Below, piece by piece: positions 18,501-27,635 of a stretch of DNA of 64,000 nucleotides (position 1 is its first letter; the number at the start of each line of letters is the position of its first letter). The notes under the pieces are model-generated. The model did not search any database and was not told the origin of the DNA. It saw only the letters and a program-made list of their open reading frames with translations. Source of the stretch: Treponema sp. (GTDB lineage Bacteria > Spirochaetota > Spirochaetia > Treponematales > Treponemataceae); assembly GCA_017551705.1 (NCBI GenBank), contig JAFZLA010000002.1, forward strand, positions 42,917 through 106,916, read 5' to 3'. Both the position numbers and the translations under genes were made by a program.

Positions 18501-18800
18501 CATATTCAAAACATCATCAAAAGAAATAAAAGTAATGAATTCGCCTGCCGCTTTTTCTATGGCGCGGTTGAAGTTTTTTGCGGGACTGCCCGTATTTTCT
18601 TGCAAAATAAGGTTTACAGGATAACGATTGTTTCCTGCAATTTGTTTAAGCACAGTCTGGCTATTATCCGTTGAGCCGTCATCGACAGCAATAATTTCAA
18701 TGTTTTCATACTTTGACGAAAGAATAGCGTTAATGTTTGCCTCAATAAACTTTGCGTGGTTATAACCCAAGCAGCATACTGAAAGGAGTTTTTTCTGCAT
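15546..18800 (-). CDS. Giant glycosyltransferase with three GT2 domains
   Basis: About 1084 aa. GT2 domain 1 spans roughly residues 1-260 (LLSVCCLGYNHAKFIEANIN, AVDDGSTDNS). A central beta-rich region follows at about 325-460 (LYFDIGAGVSEENCIK, IKTLRFDP), a module seen in other large surface-glycan transferases. GT2 domain 2 is at about 540-790 (FSILVPLYNTPKDFL, DHDDLLHP) and domain 3 at about 810-1070 (PLVSILIPSYEHVQTLKKC, LLNNDIEV). It probably adds several residues of a repeat unit. The ATG at 18800 follows a GGA Shine-Dalgarno 4 bases after the upstream stop. Last gene of the long minus-strand run. Confidence 0.85.
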   Translation of the reverse strand: MQKKLLSVCCLGYNHAKFIEANINAILSSKYENIEIIAVDDGSTDNSQTVLKQIAGNNRYPVNLILQENTGSPAKNFNRAIEKAAGEFITFISFDDVLNMPVVDNFLMTMNEKTNLGFITSTNFDIIDAEGKFIENRKLPVYQRTDSAAAQMLDFEYSCFESFWLQGTVFRKEIIDAVHGFDEDMLADDIVLRTKVLRFVQDHKEYSFVLSEQKSFFYRLHGKNISGNTLRQVKSVAQYLNRYWPDRENPKIFNEWLSYTNKVYDISNLKSLWIQDKRFYNALNDESVIDSFIEKIWPAVNALHKERLTARLYFDIGAGVSEENCIKMCYSSKTNTVLEFKIPETVSAIKTLRFDPAEESGVLWLKHITLLKKSGAVIEPDLNDVEANCSLKVGEKFIYKTVDPVIVLSKCDFSELSAVKFEFSWPCNEVISDELIIMSQLLKRKKDEINSLYNSRSWKLSKPVRIVGSILRKILNKKLKNALRIFKKSGLKGLLAAIRNDRAKKHINVRRTRAWSKRKDFILNPLAFGMEKDTFQLQSRTVFSKNIKFSILVPLYNTPKDFLQEMIGSCLFQTYANWELCLADGSDSEHSYVQEICEDIAKKDIRIKYKKLVKNGGISANTNECIKMATGDYISLFDHDDLLHPAALFETMKAICEKDADFVYTDEATFKSPNLNEITFVNFKPDFAPDYFCSLNYICHFTSFKRSLLDKAGNFNSDCDGAQDFDLFLRLTEIALHVVHVPKCLYYWRASSSSTASSAGAKNYTTIAGQKALESHFKRLGLDAEVLKLAIPNAYRIKYPIRGNPLVSILIPSYEHVQTLKKCIDSIRNKSTYKNYEIIIIENNSKEKQTFDYYDSLKADERIKIVTWKGKFNYSAINNFGFKYAKGDYILLLNNDIEVITPEWIEEMLMFAQRDDVGAVGAMLYYPSDKIQHGGVILGISSVAGHSHKYFPRASYGYASRLITVQNFSCVTAACLMISSEIYREINGLDESFEVAFNDVDFCMRLRKMGYLNVWTPFAELYHYESESRGYEDTPEKQERFVGEIERFKSRWKEELSAGDPYYNPNLTLDREDFSVTGDVFPNG

Positions 18801-18804
18801 AATA

Positions 18805-20454
18805 TTATCCTTGTATGAATGTCTTGTAAACTTCATTTTTTGTATGATTTACAAGGCAAAGATTGAATGAAGAGACCTTAAAAGGAAGCTTCGCCGTAAA
18901 ACCATGTTTATCATTGTCCAACATAAAGACTCTCATGACATCAGGCCGGCGAACAAGATGAGTATTGTAGAATCTACCATTCGCTTCAATAAAAACTTCG
19001 CAATCATCATTTTCATAGTATGCCCAACCACGCAAACAGGTTTTTCCATGCTTAAATTTTTTTTCGTCAACTGTAAAGGGAAATGGTTTTTCGGTAAACT
19101 CTCCGATATCAGAAACAACCTCCGAAGGCACATATTCAGTCAAGATGTTGTCAACATTCTCACAATAAACACATTTTTTTTCTCTATCAATAAGGCATAA
19201 TTCAAAATTATCAAAACAATCTTCAATAAAGGCAAGGAAGCCTGCATTTATACATTTGCATTTGTACGCGTCCTCAACATCAGCGCGTGAATATACAAAA
19301 GGCTTATAAACTTTGTTGTTCGCCTTAATATAAACTTCTGTAGCAACGTTCGGAACAAAAGCCCAACCTTGAACAACAACGCCTTTTTTGGTCTTCTTAA
19401 GCGAGTCAATTGAATAAAAAACTGCCGCTTTTGAGACAGGCAAATCAGGCATTGCAACAGGAGCCAACGGCGTGTAATCAAACGCAGCATTTTTCAATAC
19501 AAAATCTGAAATTTTCATCCAAAGCCTAATTTTATTCAACAACAGTTTATTCCTTAACTCATTGGGTCTCAACAAGGCCGAAACAACATCATTCTTATGT
19601 TGACAAGAAAAATCGGTATACTTTTTGTATTTTTGAGCGTTCAACTTTGCGCGATTGTTGTACAGCGACTTGAAAGGACCCTTAAAATGCTTAAAATTAA
19701 TAATATATAAGTTTAAGAAAGCATAAATGCTTTTTATTGACGTCAGCCTCTTATTCAACACATCCTGGAACAAGAGCATTTCCACTATATCCAAGCCTTC
19801 CCTATCGTCCGAGTGCATTATGGATTTTTCGCGCTGTCTATAAGCAAATGTGCATTCGTTAACGTATTTTAGCTTTCCATTAAGCGCTATTGAATACTGC
19901 AAGCCGCAATCATCACAAAAAGACCTTAGGAGCATATTTTGGGGAAGTTTTCTAAACACAAAGCAGCTGCAATGAATATATTGTTGATGCCAAAAAGAAA
20001 AACGGGCGGTTGTTCGAATGTCATTAAACTCCTTTGTTCCGTCGGGATAAACACAATAAAAACTTGTAAGATAGGCAGAATATGACTTATTATTTTCCAA
20101 AAAATACGTTGCTCTCTTAAAATAATCCATGTCAACAAAGTAATCATCGCCACTCACAAGGTTAAGGTATTTTCCTTTAGCCATTGACATGGCTTTAAAC
20201 ACGACATTTGACGCACGGATTGAAGCAATTACATCCTTTTTTGTCAAGCCGGGAGCCCTTTCCTGTACAAAATAAGAAAAATGCTTAAATTTTTTCTCAT
20301 ATTTTTTGATGACTTCAAGCGAATTGTCGGAACTTCCGTCATCGCCTACGATAACCTCGTAGTCAAAGTCCAGGTTTTGTTTGAGAATACTTTCAAAGCA
20401 TTCAGGTAAATAATCAGCTTCGTTGTAGCTGACGACAATGATGGATAATTGCAT
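18805..20454 (-). CDS. GT2 glycosyltransferase with two C-terminal GWA-type domains
   Basis: About 549 aa. The GT2 domain (about 1-240) starts LSIIVVSYNEADYLPECFESI with VGDDGSSDNS and SGDDYFVDMD. After a linker there are two related ~85-residue domains (about 348-440 and 458-549). Each has QGWAF or RGWAY, then a YxxxxxxRxDVxxxF-like stretch, a GF strand and a closing hydrophobic strand. The same domain closes the membrane protein at 22289. They look like beta-sandwich accessory modules, perhaps glycan-binding; function not known to me. Confidence 0.8.
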   Translation of the reverse strand: MQLSIIVVSYNEADYLPECFESILKQNLDFDYEVIVGDDGSSDNSLEVIKKYEKKFKHFSYFVQERAPGLTKKDVIASIRASNVVFKAMSMAKGKYLNLVSGDDYFVDMDYFKRATYFLENNKSYSAYLTSFYCVYPDGTKEFNDIRTTARFSFWHQQYIHCSCFVFRKLPQNMLLRSFCDDCGLQYSIALNGKLKYVNECTFAYRQREKSIMHSDDREGLDIVEMLLFQDVLNKRLTSIKSIYAFLNLYIINFKHFKGPFKSLYNNRAKLNAQKYKKYTDFSCQHKNDVVSALLRPNELRNKLLLNKIRLWMKISDFVLKNAAFDYTPLAPVAMPDLPVSKAAVFYSIDSLKKTKKGVVVQGWAFVPNVATEVYIKANNKVYKPFVYSRADVEDAYKCKCINAGFLAFIEDCFDNFELCLIDREKKCVYCENVDNILTEYVPSEVVSDIGEFTEKPFPFTVDEKKFKHGKTCLRGWAYYENDDCEVFIEANGRFYNTHLVRRPDVMRVFMLDNDKHGFTAKLPFKVSSFNLCLVNHTKNEVYKTFIQG

Positions 20455-20474
20455 TGATTTTTCTCCAATTAAAT

Positions 20475-22274
20475 TTACATAGACGTAAGAAAACGGTTTT
20501 TCAAATTTGTTATCACAACCTGCTTTTTCTCACCTGAGTATTCTCCGATTTGATACTTAATTTCTTTTCTTCTTAGTATTGTTTGTATTGTTTGTATTGT
20601 TTCCTGTTCGCCGAGTCGCTCGCAATCGTCAACAATAATGACAAAATTGCCATTCAGCATATTTGATTCAATAATCTTGAGGACATCTGGCCTAGAGTTA
20701 TGTTTTGAACCAAACGGTCCGTCAACAATAACCAAATCAAATTTGTGCTTTTGTTGAGCCAAAAAATCATCAAACCCATCATAAGCATATCCATTGCCGT
20801 TATCTTTTTCTTTTAACCCCAGAATATGCACATAACTGTCAACATCAAAACTTTCTGGGACATTCTTCTTGAAAGCGTCCAACCAGTCAGGATTATGTTC
20901 AATAATTGTTAGATTTTCGTTATATTTTTTTGCATATTGCATTGTGATTTTTGAAGTCTGACCAAGTCCAAATTCAATTATATTGTGGGGACGAAACTCA
21001 TTGACAACGCGATACAAAACATACAAAAAGCTATAGCTTGCAGCCCATCGGCCAGGACAAAACGATTTGTATTGTAAGAAATCAGAATCTGCAATGGTAG
21101 ACTTGAACACATTAGCCCAATAGTTTTCCATCACATAATTATGAGTTTTCTTTTGCTCATCCTTAATATGTTGAGTAGTCGAATATATTGGTTCTGCAAA
21201 TTTTGAGGAATCGTAAACAGATTTTAATTGCTCCTGTTCAAAAGAATAGTTTATTATTCTATTAAGAATGCGCTTTGCTTTTTCTTTAGTTTTGCGCTTT
21301 AACGACATTGGCTTTTTGCCAAAAGAACAAGTTTGAGGCTCTTTTTCGTAATTCACAATATTCGCAGTAGCATTTGATTCTAAATCATTTTGTTCAATAT
21401 GTTTATCTCTGTTCAAATATTCTTGAAAATCACGACTATTACAAAGTTCCTCAACGGCTTTAATTTCATCGTTAGCAGGCAGCTGAGTTTTTAACTCACT
21501 AAGCATACGATATGATTTATTAAGCAGCTCTGGATAATCCTTGCCAAAATACAGATACATATCTTTATAAAGATTAATGTTTAACATTTGTTGTTCTGCG
21601 CGGCTAAGGCTTGTCCAAATCCCCTCCTCTGTAACACGGTATACACTGTCAACAAATGGTTCAAAATGGCCATTCCCCTCAAAAAGATGAATAAAGTTTC
21701 TAAATGAGTCGCCGCGGAATGTTCTTTCTTGCGTTGCCGAAGACAAGTTCTTCATTTTATATGGAATGCCATGGTAAAATATAACGTTCCTAAAAATTGT
21801 GCTGGAAGTATGACCAAACGAAGCTCTATCAGCAAGACAATCATAAAAATCAAAATCATAGGAATGAGACGCTTGCACATATGGCTCACCGTTCATTTCT
21901 GTATTGCCTAAGTAAAGTGTAAATTCTTTATTGGCTTCCAAGAAATCAAGAGCCTTTTGAATCTTCTTAGCATCAGTCCAATAGTCATCAGGGTCAAGAA
22001 CTGTAAAATAGTCAGTCTTTGTTATTTCATACGCTCGCAATATGTTTTTATACAATTTTTGGTTCTTTGGTGATTCAAGCAGCTGTATTTTATTTGGATG
22101 CTTTTGCTGATAGGATTTGACTATGGAAATCGTTTTGTCAGAAGAGCAGTCATCCGCAACAATAACTTGATAAATGTAATTAGTCTCTTGCATCAATACA
22201 GAATCTAACGCCTGAGAAATATATTTTTCTTTATTAAACGTGGGCATTATTACTGTTAGTCTTGGATCATTCAT
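20475..22274 (-). CDS. GT2 glycosyltransferase fused to a class I methyltransferase-like domain
   Basis: About 599 aa. The N-terminal GT2 (LTVIMPTFNKEKYISQAL, VADDCSSDKT, LDPDDYWTD) covers about 1-240. The C-terminal third has the Rossmann signature NIIEFGLGQTSK, then LTIIEHNP and DLVIVDGPFG, fitting an SAM-dependent methyltransferase fold. A fused transferase and methylase could cap or modify a chain end. The G-x-G-x-G motif is FGLGQ, somewhat unusual, so methylation is inferred. The gap to the next gene is 20 bases. Confidence 0.75.
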   Translation of the reverse strand: MNDPRLTVIMPTFNKEKYISQALDSVLMQETNYIYQVIVADDCSSDKTISIVKSYQQKHPNKIQLLESPKNQKLYKNILRAYEITKTDYFTVLDPDDYWTDAKKIQKALDFLEANKEFTLYLGNTEMNGEPYVQASHSYDFDFYDCLADRASFGHTSSTIFRNVIFYHGIPYKMKNLSSATQERTFRGDSFRNFIHLFEGNGHFEPFVDSVYRVTEEGIWTSLSRAEQQMLNINLYKDMYLYFGKDYPELLNKSYRMLSELKTQLPANDEIKAVEELCNSRDFQEYLNRDKHIEQNDLESNATANIVNYEKEPQTCSFGKKPMSLKRKTKEKAKRILNRIINYSFEQEQLKSVYDSSKFAEPIYSTTQHIKDEQKKTHNYVMENYWANVFKSTIADSDFLQYKSFCPGRWAASYSFLYVLYRVVNEFRPHNIIEFGLGQTSKITMQYAKKYNENLTIIEHNPDWLDAFKKNVPESFDVDSYVHILGLKEKDNGNGYAYDGFDDFLAQQKHKFDLVIVDGPFGSKHNSRPDVLKIIESNMLNGNFVIIVDDCERLGEQETIQTIQTILRRKEIKYQIGEYSGEKKQVVITNLKNRFLTSM

Positions 22275-22288
22275 ACAAACACCCTATT

Positions 22289-24163
22289 TTATCTGTTTTT
22301 ATAAATTTCTTTCTTTTCATCGTTAATGAGATACAAAGAATATCCGTCAAGTTTTGCGGGAATCGTTGCCGTAAAGCCCTGTTTGTCGTTATCCAAGTCA
22401 AACGCCTTTTGAACATCAGGGCGTTGTTCTAAGTTTGTCTCCCAATAACGCTCGCCGTCCGCAACAATCACGCGGCAAATGTCGTTTTCATGGTACGCCC
22501 AACCTCGAAGATAACTGCTTGATGCAGACACGTCTTCGTTGTCAATACAGAAATTGACATCTGCATCGACTATGGGATAATCAGGCAATGTAAGTTCCTT
22601 GCAATATTTTGGCAAGTCAACTTCGGAAAGCTTTACGACCATCTTGCCATCAATCATGCGGCAACAATCTTTTGCGGGGAATGCTGGAATTTTATCAAAT
22701 TCCTCAAAATAAATCGGAATTAACGAATCAACATCTTGTGACGACAAAATATTAACCCGTGTGTTCATAACTTTTATAAAACCACCAAAAGTACTGAAAT
22801 ATGTAATTGCACTATTTGGGGAAGATAAAGTTACAGAATTAAAATTGTTAAATTCTTCATAATTTTTATTAAAAAGTTTATTTCTGCCCAAATCACCAAT
22901 AAGCACAACAGGCGTCTCCCCTTCAACATAACCATCAACCAAATTTGTCATCATTAAAATTCTATTAACGATGTGCCCTGTAGAATCATAAACAAGTTTT
23001 TTCTTAGTATATACTTGATTTGCGGATGAAACATTAAAAAAAACCAATACAACATACATTGCATAAATAATTTTTTTCATGAAACTCCACTTTATACAAA
23101 AGAACAATGGGACAATGTACAACAAATTAAAACTAACATAAGTTAATTCGTTATTACGTTGAAACCTTGTTATGAAATTAACAATATTAACCACAAACGG
23201 GGTAAACGCTACAAGAAAAATTATAAATAATGTTATTAAATTATTTTTTTTATTGCAAACTCTATTTAACACTATATAAAAAACATTCCCCATAACAAAG
23301 ACAAGTAAAAGTATATGTATAAGCGAAGTTATCCGTGGATGATAAGGTGCATGAGAATAGTTGTAAAAGAAAACATTGTAACACTTAGCAAAGGCATTTG
23401 GAACAGATTGAATATCACATATTACATCCCAATTTAAATAATTATTTTGTTTAAGCTTATACATTTGCAACACAATTTTCATTCCAAGTTTGTAACTAAT
23501 AGCAGCAATAATTAGAACAACAACCGCTTTTCCAATAAGCAAAGAGATATCGCTAACATCGTCAGCCTTAAGGCTAATTAGACTATAAAAAACATACACA
23601 AATACAATCAAACAAAACACACCTACATACGCTTGATATATAGCCAAGGATATCATCAATGCCACCGATGACATAAGAATGCCAAGAAAATTTCTTTTTT
23701 CTTTAACAACACACCATCCTGCCAGCGTAGCACACAGATTTGAAAACATAAATGTATCGCAACAAGTTGTATAAGAGACATTTAAAACAATCATGTTAGC
23801 ATTTGCACTGAAAAAACCAGATATAAGCGATATGGCAGCAGCACTATTTATGTCAAAAATATCACAAATTAGAAAAGATGAAACAGCTATATATAGAAGG
23901 GCCAACATGCCTATCAACCATGTCGCAGAAATATACCCACGAATGAACTTATAAACAGGAGACAAATATCGCCCAAGCGTAAGGTCAAAAGCATTCGAGT
24001 AAATATTATCTGCAATAATAATGCTATCGTGATTGTAATGCAAGTTAAAAAAAATGAAAGCGTGTGCCGCAAGCCCCCAAACAAATGTCCAGAACAAGCA
24101 AAGCAAAAATTGTTCTCTTCTGCCAACTGCATTTCGTTCAGAAAGAAATGTTGTGCCTATCAT
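22289..24163 (-). CDS. GtrII-like membrane glycosyltransferase with C-terminal GWA domain
   Basis: About 624 aa. The first ~420 residues are polytopic with the GtrII-type features LGRYLSPVYKFIRG and ISLAIYQAYVGVF; GtrII proteins glucosylate O-antigen in the periplasm using undecaprenyl-phosphate-glucose. A soluble tail follows and ends in one GWA domain (about 535-624; YLRGWAYHEND, RPDVQKAFDLDNDKQGFTA), which is unusual for GtrII. The ATG overlaps the gtrA-like stop (ATGA), giving a GtrB-GT2-GtrA-GtrII cassette. Confidence 0.8.
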   Translation of the reverse strand: MIGTTFLSERNAVGRREQFLLCLFWTFVWGLAAHAFIFFNLHYNHDSIIIADNIYSNAFDLTLGRYLSPVYKFIRGYISATWLIGMLALLYIAVSSFLICDIFDINSAAAISLISGFFSANANMIVLNVSYTTCCDTFMFSNLCATLAGWCVVKEKRNFLGILMSSVALMISLAIYQAYVGVFCLIVFVYVFYSLISLKADDVSDISLLIGKAVVVLIIAAISYKLGMKIVLQMYKLKQNNYLNWDVICDIQSVPNAFAKCYNVFFYNYSHAPYHPRITSLIHILLLVFVMGNVFYIVLNRVCNKKNNLITLFIIFLVAFTPFVVNIVNFITRFQRNNELTYVSFNLLYIVPLFFCIKWSFMKKIIYAMYVVLVFFNVSSANQVYTKKKLVYDSTGHIVNRILMMTNLVDGYVEGETPVVLIGDLGRNKLFNKNYEEFNNFNSVTLSSPNSAITYFSTFGGFIKVMNTRVNILSSQDVDSLIPIYFEEFDKIPAFPAKDCCRMIDGKMVVKLSEVDLPKYCKELTLPDYPIVDADVNFCIDNEDVSASSSYLRGWAYHENDICRVIVADGERYWETNLEQRPDVQKAFDLDNDKQGFTATIPAKLDGYSLYLINDEKKEIYKNR

Positions 24164-24579
24164 CTTTCGACTCCTTTTTTGTTTATTTTATACGCCCAAA
24201 ATCTATTAACAATAAAATTTAAGGGCACAGTTATTATTAACACAAAAACAGGTGCAATATATTTTGACAACCCAAACTTATCAATTAATAATAAAAGCAG
24301 CAGGCTGCTCAGCACAAAATTAGAAAAACCATATGTAATAAATGTCTTAAATAAAACTAAAAATGGATTTCTTTTCTCATCATCCTTTTTCTTAAATACA
24401 AAAACTGAATTCCATAAGAAAGAGTTTAGTGTCCCAATAACAAAACCAAATAGATTTGCCACTAGATACGGCACACCTATAAATACAAGAAGTGAATATG
24501 TGCCATAGGAAATTAAAGTTGTTGAAAAACCAACTAAGCCAAATTTTATAAATTGAACAAAAAGCTTTTTTAATTCCAT
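24160..24579 (-). CDS. GtrA-like membrane protein
   Basis: About 139 aa with four predicted helices. QFIKFGLVGFSTTLISYGTY at the N-terminus and FIVNRFWAYK near the end are GtrA hallmarks. It would translocate the polyprenyl-phosphate sugar made by the GtrB-like enzyme encoded at 25385. Its ATG immediately follows the stop of the upstream GT2 gene. Confidence 0.87.
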   Translation of the reverse strand: MELKKLFVQFIKFGLVGFSTTLISYGTYSLLVFIGVPYLVANLFGFVIGTLNSFLWNSVFVFKKKDDEKRNPFLVLFKTFITYGFSNFVLSSLLLLLLIDKFGLSKYIAPVFVLIITVPLNFIVNRFWAYKINKKGVER

Positions 24580-25392
24580 TTAGCTTCTCACCTTCATAAA
24601 AATTAGGCGTGCATATGTTCTAACTAGTATAATTAAATGGTGGTATACACTAGATACTAAACCAAAGTTTAACGTCCCACACTTTCTTAATGTCTCCATG
24701 AAAAGCTTGTCGTCCTGAAGTTTCTTTTTCACAGATAAACCACTTGTGCAATTTACTTTTGAAATTCGATATTTCATTAGCGGTTCACAAATGTAGCCTA
24801 CCTTTCCAATCACAGAAAGTCTCATCCACATTTCCCAATCAGGAGTGTAAAAAAGGTTCGTATTAAAAGCACCAACATTATCCAAAAGCTTTCTTCTAAA
24901 CAAAACATTGCTTGGTTCGCCATAAATATTTTTTGAGTAAAAAGACTTCTTCGCCAACCTCTCGCCATCTAAAACACAATTCTTTGAAAACTGCTTTCTT
25001 GTTAGAACAACTTTATCTGATTCATTGATAATTTCAGAAGCACTAAAAACAAGGGATATAGCACCATCGGTATCAGCCAAAAAAACTTTCTTTTCAATGC
25101 AATCAGGCACAATAATGTCGTCACCACAAAGAAAATGTACATAAACACCGGTCGCATACTCCAAACATTTATTCCAATTTCGAAGCATTCCTATATTGTT
25201 ATCATTCCTAAACTTTTTAACTCTTGAATCTGAAAACGAATTGATAATATGCCATGTATTATCTGTTGAACAATTATCTACTACTATCACCTCTATATTG
25301 GAATAAGTTTGTTTTAGAGCCGATTCCAAAGTCGCCCTTATTGTTTTTTCGCTGTTGTAAACAGGAATACAAACCGAAACTAAACTACTCAT
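24580..25392 (-). CDS. GT2 glycosyltransferase
   Basis: About 270 aa. SSLVSVCIPVYNSEKTIRATL, VIVVDNCSTDNT and FLCGDDIIVPD mark a compact GT2. The ATG at 25392 lies inside the end of the gtrB-like gene (8-base overlap) behind a GGAGGTGG Shine-Dalgarno. It separates gtrB from gtrA, so it is a cargo gene within that cassette. Confidence 0.86.
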   Translation of the reverse strand: MSSLVSVCIPVYNSEKTIRATLESALKQTYSNIEVIVVDNCSTDNTWHIINSFSDSRVKKFRNDNNIGMLRNWNKCLEYATGVYVHFLCGDDIIVPDCIEKKVFLADTDGAISLVFSASEIINESDKVVLTRKQFSKNCVLDGERLAKKSFYSKNIYGEPSNVLFRRKLLDNVGAFNTNLFYTPDWEMWMRLSVIGKVGYICEPLMKYRISKVNCTSGLSVKKKLQDDKLFMETLRKCGTLNFGLVSSVYHHLIILVRTYARLIFMKVRS

Positions 25393-26362
25393 CACCCACC
25401 TCCCAAGTTCGTTCATCGACAATATATCTAGGTCTTCGCTTTACCTCCATATAGATTTTCCCTATATACTCACCTATTACACCAAGCGATAATAATTGCA
25501 ATCCGCCGATAAATGCAATAATGCAAACCATGCTGCTCCATCCTTGAATAGATCTGGAGGTTCCAAATAATTTTGAAATGATAACCCAAATAATTCCAAT
25601 CAAAGAAAGAAAGGAAATAAGAAAGCCAAGTGTAGTAATAATTCGTATCGGTTTAATGCTTAAACTTGTAATTCCATCAAATGCCAGATGAAGCATTTTT
25701 GAAAGAGGATAATGAGATTTACCTGCCAGACGTTCATTTCTTTCATAATAAACAGAAGCACTCTTAAACCCCACAAGTGGAACAAGTCCTCTTAAGAACA
25801 AATTTACTTCTTTAAAATTTGCAAACTCTTTAAGCACACGAGATGAAATCAAACGATAATCAGCATGATTATAAACGACCTCGGCACCCATTTTATTCAA
25901 TAATCTGTAGAATGATTGAGCCGTAAAACGCTTAAAGAACGTATCTGTTTTTCTTGAACTTCTAACTCCATAAACAACCTGATTCCCCACTTTATAAGCA
26001 TCCACCATTTTTTCTATAGCAAAAATATCATCCTGTCCGTCACAGTCAATAGAAACTGTAATATCGCACTTATCTTTAGCTTCCATAAGCCCCATAAGTA
26101 CCGTGCTTTGATGTCCACGATTTCTACTTTGAGAAATACCTAAAAAATGCTCATCTTTTTTTGATAAATTTGTTATTATTTCCCAAGTTGAATCCTTGCT
26201 GCCGTCATTACAAAAAAGTATTTTTGATTCAGAAGAAATCTTTTGTTTTTCAATTAATAACAAAAGCTCTTCCAGAAAAAGTTTTGAGGTTATAGGGAGA
26301 ACGTCTTTTTCGTTATAACAAGGAATAATTATGTATAGAATTGGTTTGGTTTTTATTATCAT
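25385..26362 (-). CDS. GtrB-like polyprenyl-phosphate sugar synthase
   Basis: About 325 aa. GT2 domain with YIIIPCYNEKDVLPIT, LFCNDGSKDST, SIDCDGQDD and two C-terminal helices (about 230-300), the GtrB/YkoT/DPM3-type architecture. It should make undecaprenyl-phosphate-sugar for the GtrA and GtrII proteins downstream. The upstream gap to glf is about 100 bases and AT-rich, with no convincing promoter. Confidence 0.87.
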   Translation of the reverse strand: MIIKTKPILYIIIPCYNEKDVLPITSKLFLEELLLLIEKQKISSESKILFCNDGSKDSTWEIITNLSKKDEHFLGISQSRNRGHQSTVLMGLMEAKDKCDITVSIDCDGQDDIFAIEKMVDAYKVGNQVVYGVRSSRKTDTFFKRFTAQSFYRLLNKMGAEVVYNHADYRLISSRVLKEFANFKEVNLFLRGLVPLVGFKSASVYYERNERLAGKSHYPLSKMLHLAFDGITSLSIKPIRIITTLGFLISFLSLIGIIWVIISKLFGTSRSIQGWSSMVCIIAFIGGLQLLSLGVIGEYIGKIYMEVKRRPRYIVDERTWEVGDE

Positions 26363-26464
26363 AAAGGTACCTTCTTAGATGTTTTATTGCAAAAATCAGT
26401 TTTCTTATTTGCTTGCATCATAATATAGCCACCGTCATATATATAATAACAATAAAAAGCTTTC

Positions 26465-27634
26465 TCATGATTGCAATATACTATCAGCTAATTTTTTAGC
26501 ATTATTAATAATTGAATCCATATTATAGTACTTAAATTCAGCCAATCGCCCACAAAAAAAGATGTTAGAAAACACTTTACAGTCATCGTAATATTGTTCA
26601 GAAATTTTTTTTGTTTGTTCTGTAAGAACTGGATAATATGGCTCATTGCCAAACAACTCGTCCTTTTTATATTCAACAGGAATCTCAATTGAAATGAAAG
26701 ACTTTCCTTTGCATTCTTGTTTTGGAAATCGAGTGTAATCTGTAATTCTAAGATATTTGTCGCCTTCTGGATAGGCCGTTATTTCTGTTTCAGGAGCTTT
26801 ACTAGAATCAATAGTCTTCCATACAAATTCCAAGGATCTATATGGCAAAAACCCATTTTTATATGAAAATAACTCATCAAGAGGGCCTGTATAAACAATT
26901 GGAATTGCCTTTTCTTCATTATTTGTATCCACATATAGACATTTTTTTTCATCTAGATTAAGTTTCAGCCTTGTCAATGCATCAACATTCAATTCATATG
27001 TAATATTTTCATGATTTATTATTTCTTGCGCAAGTTTTGTAAAACCACCACAAGGCATAAACTGATATTTATGTTGCTCATATTCTCTCTTATACGACAA
27101 ATAAACAGGAACTCGCGTAAATACAGCAGGATCTATATCATCAATTGGTATATTCCAATGCTTTGAAGAATATTTCCTGTACTCATGTTCAAACATGAAC
27201 ATTCCATAATCATGAATTTCTTTAACATTTGAACTAATCAAATCCAAAACAGAAACAATCTCTCTATTATGAAATTCATTAAGTAATTGTCCTTTTAATA
27301 ATTCAGCATGTTCTTTTGTATAAAGTAAATCAATTGAAGCAAAATTAAATGGCATCGGAATATATTTACCATTTATTTTAGTTCTATACTCTGGAAAAAA
27401 TGGCATTATATCTACAAATTTTTTCACATATTGTTCAATTCCTTCATCATTTGTAAAAAAAACATGTGGCCCATATTTTTGAACCAAACACCCCTCACTA
27501 TTGTAATAATCGAAAATATTTCCGCCAATATGATTTCTTTTTTCAATAATATGTACTTTCATTTGTTTTTCAGCCAGCTCTCTTGCGACAACCATTCCTG
27601 ACAAACCACAACCAACAACAACAACGTCTATCAT
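26465..27634 (-). CDS. glf: UDP-galactopyranose mutase (divergent)
   Basis: About 389 aa, the normal length. The FAD site is VVVVGCGLSGMVVAREL, followed by IIEKRNHIGGN. Family signatures are YTGPLDELFSYKNG, LPYRSL, GRLAEFKYYNMDSII and EPYYPV. It interconverts UDP-Galp and UDP-Galf. The usual RVPVR-type motif reads RVPVYLSYKREY here, so one normally conserved basic residue is replaced and the substrate may differ. The ATG at 27634 lies one base after the upstream stop, behind GGGGGTG. Confidence 0.85.
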   Translation of the reverse strand: MIDVVVVGCGLSGMVVARELAEKQMKVHIIEKRNHIGGNIFDYYNSEGCLVQKYGPHVFFTNDEGIEQYVKKFVDIMPFFPEYRTKINGKYIPMPFNFASIDLLYTKEHAELLKGQLLNEFHNREIVSVLDLISSNVKEIHDYGMFMFEHEYRKYSSKHWNIPIDDIDPAVFTRVPVYLSYKREYEQHKYQFMPCGGFTKLAQEIINHENITYELNVDALTRLKLNLDEKKCLYVDTNNEEKAIPIVYTGPLDELFSYKNGFLPYRSLEFVWKTIDSSKAPETEITAYPEGDKYLRITDYTRFPKQECKGKSFISIEIPVEYKKDELFGNEPYYPVLTEQTKKISEQYYDDCKVFSNIFFCGRLAEFKYYNMDSIINNAKKLADSILQS

Positions 27635-27635
27635 A

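Noticed and set aside
20581..20613. Short tandem repeat TTGTTTGTATTG-like inside the GT2-methyltransferase gene
   Set aside because: Only about two and a half units encoding a simple Thr-Ile-Gln repeat; not a CRISPR and too imperfect to be a likely phase-variation site.
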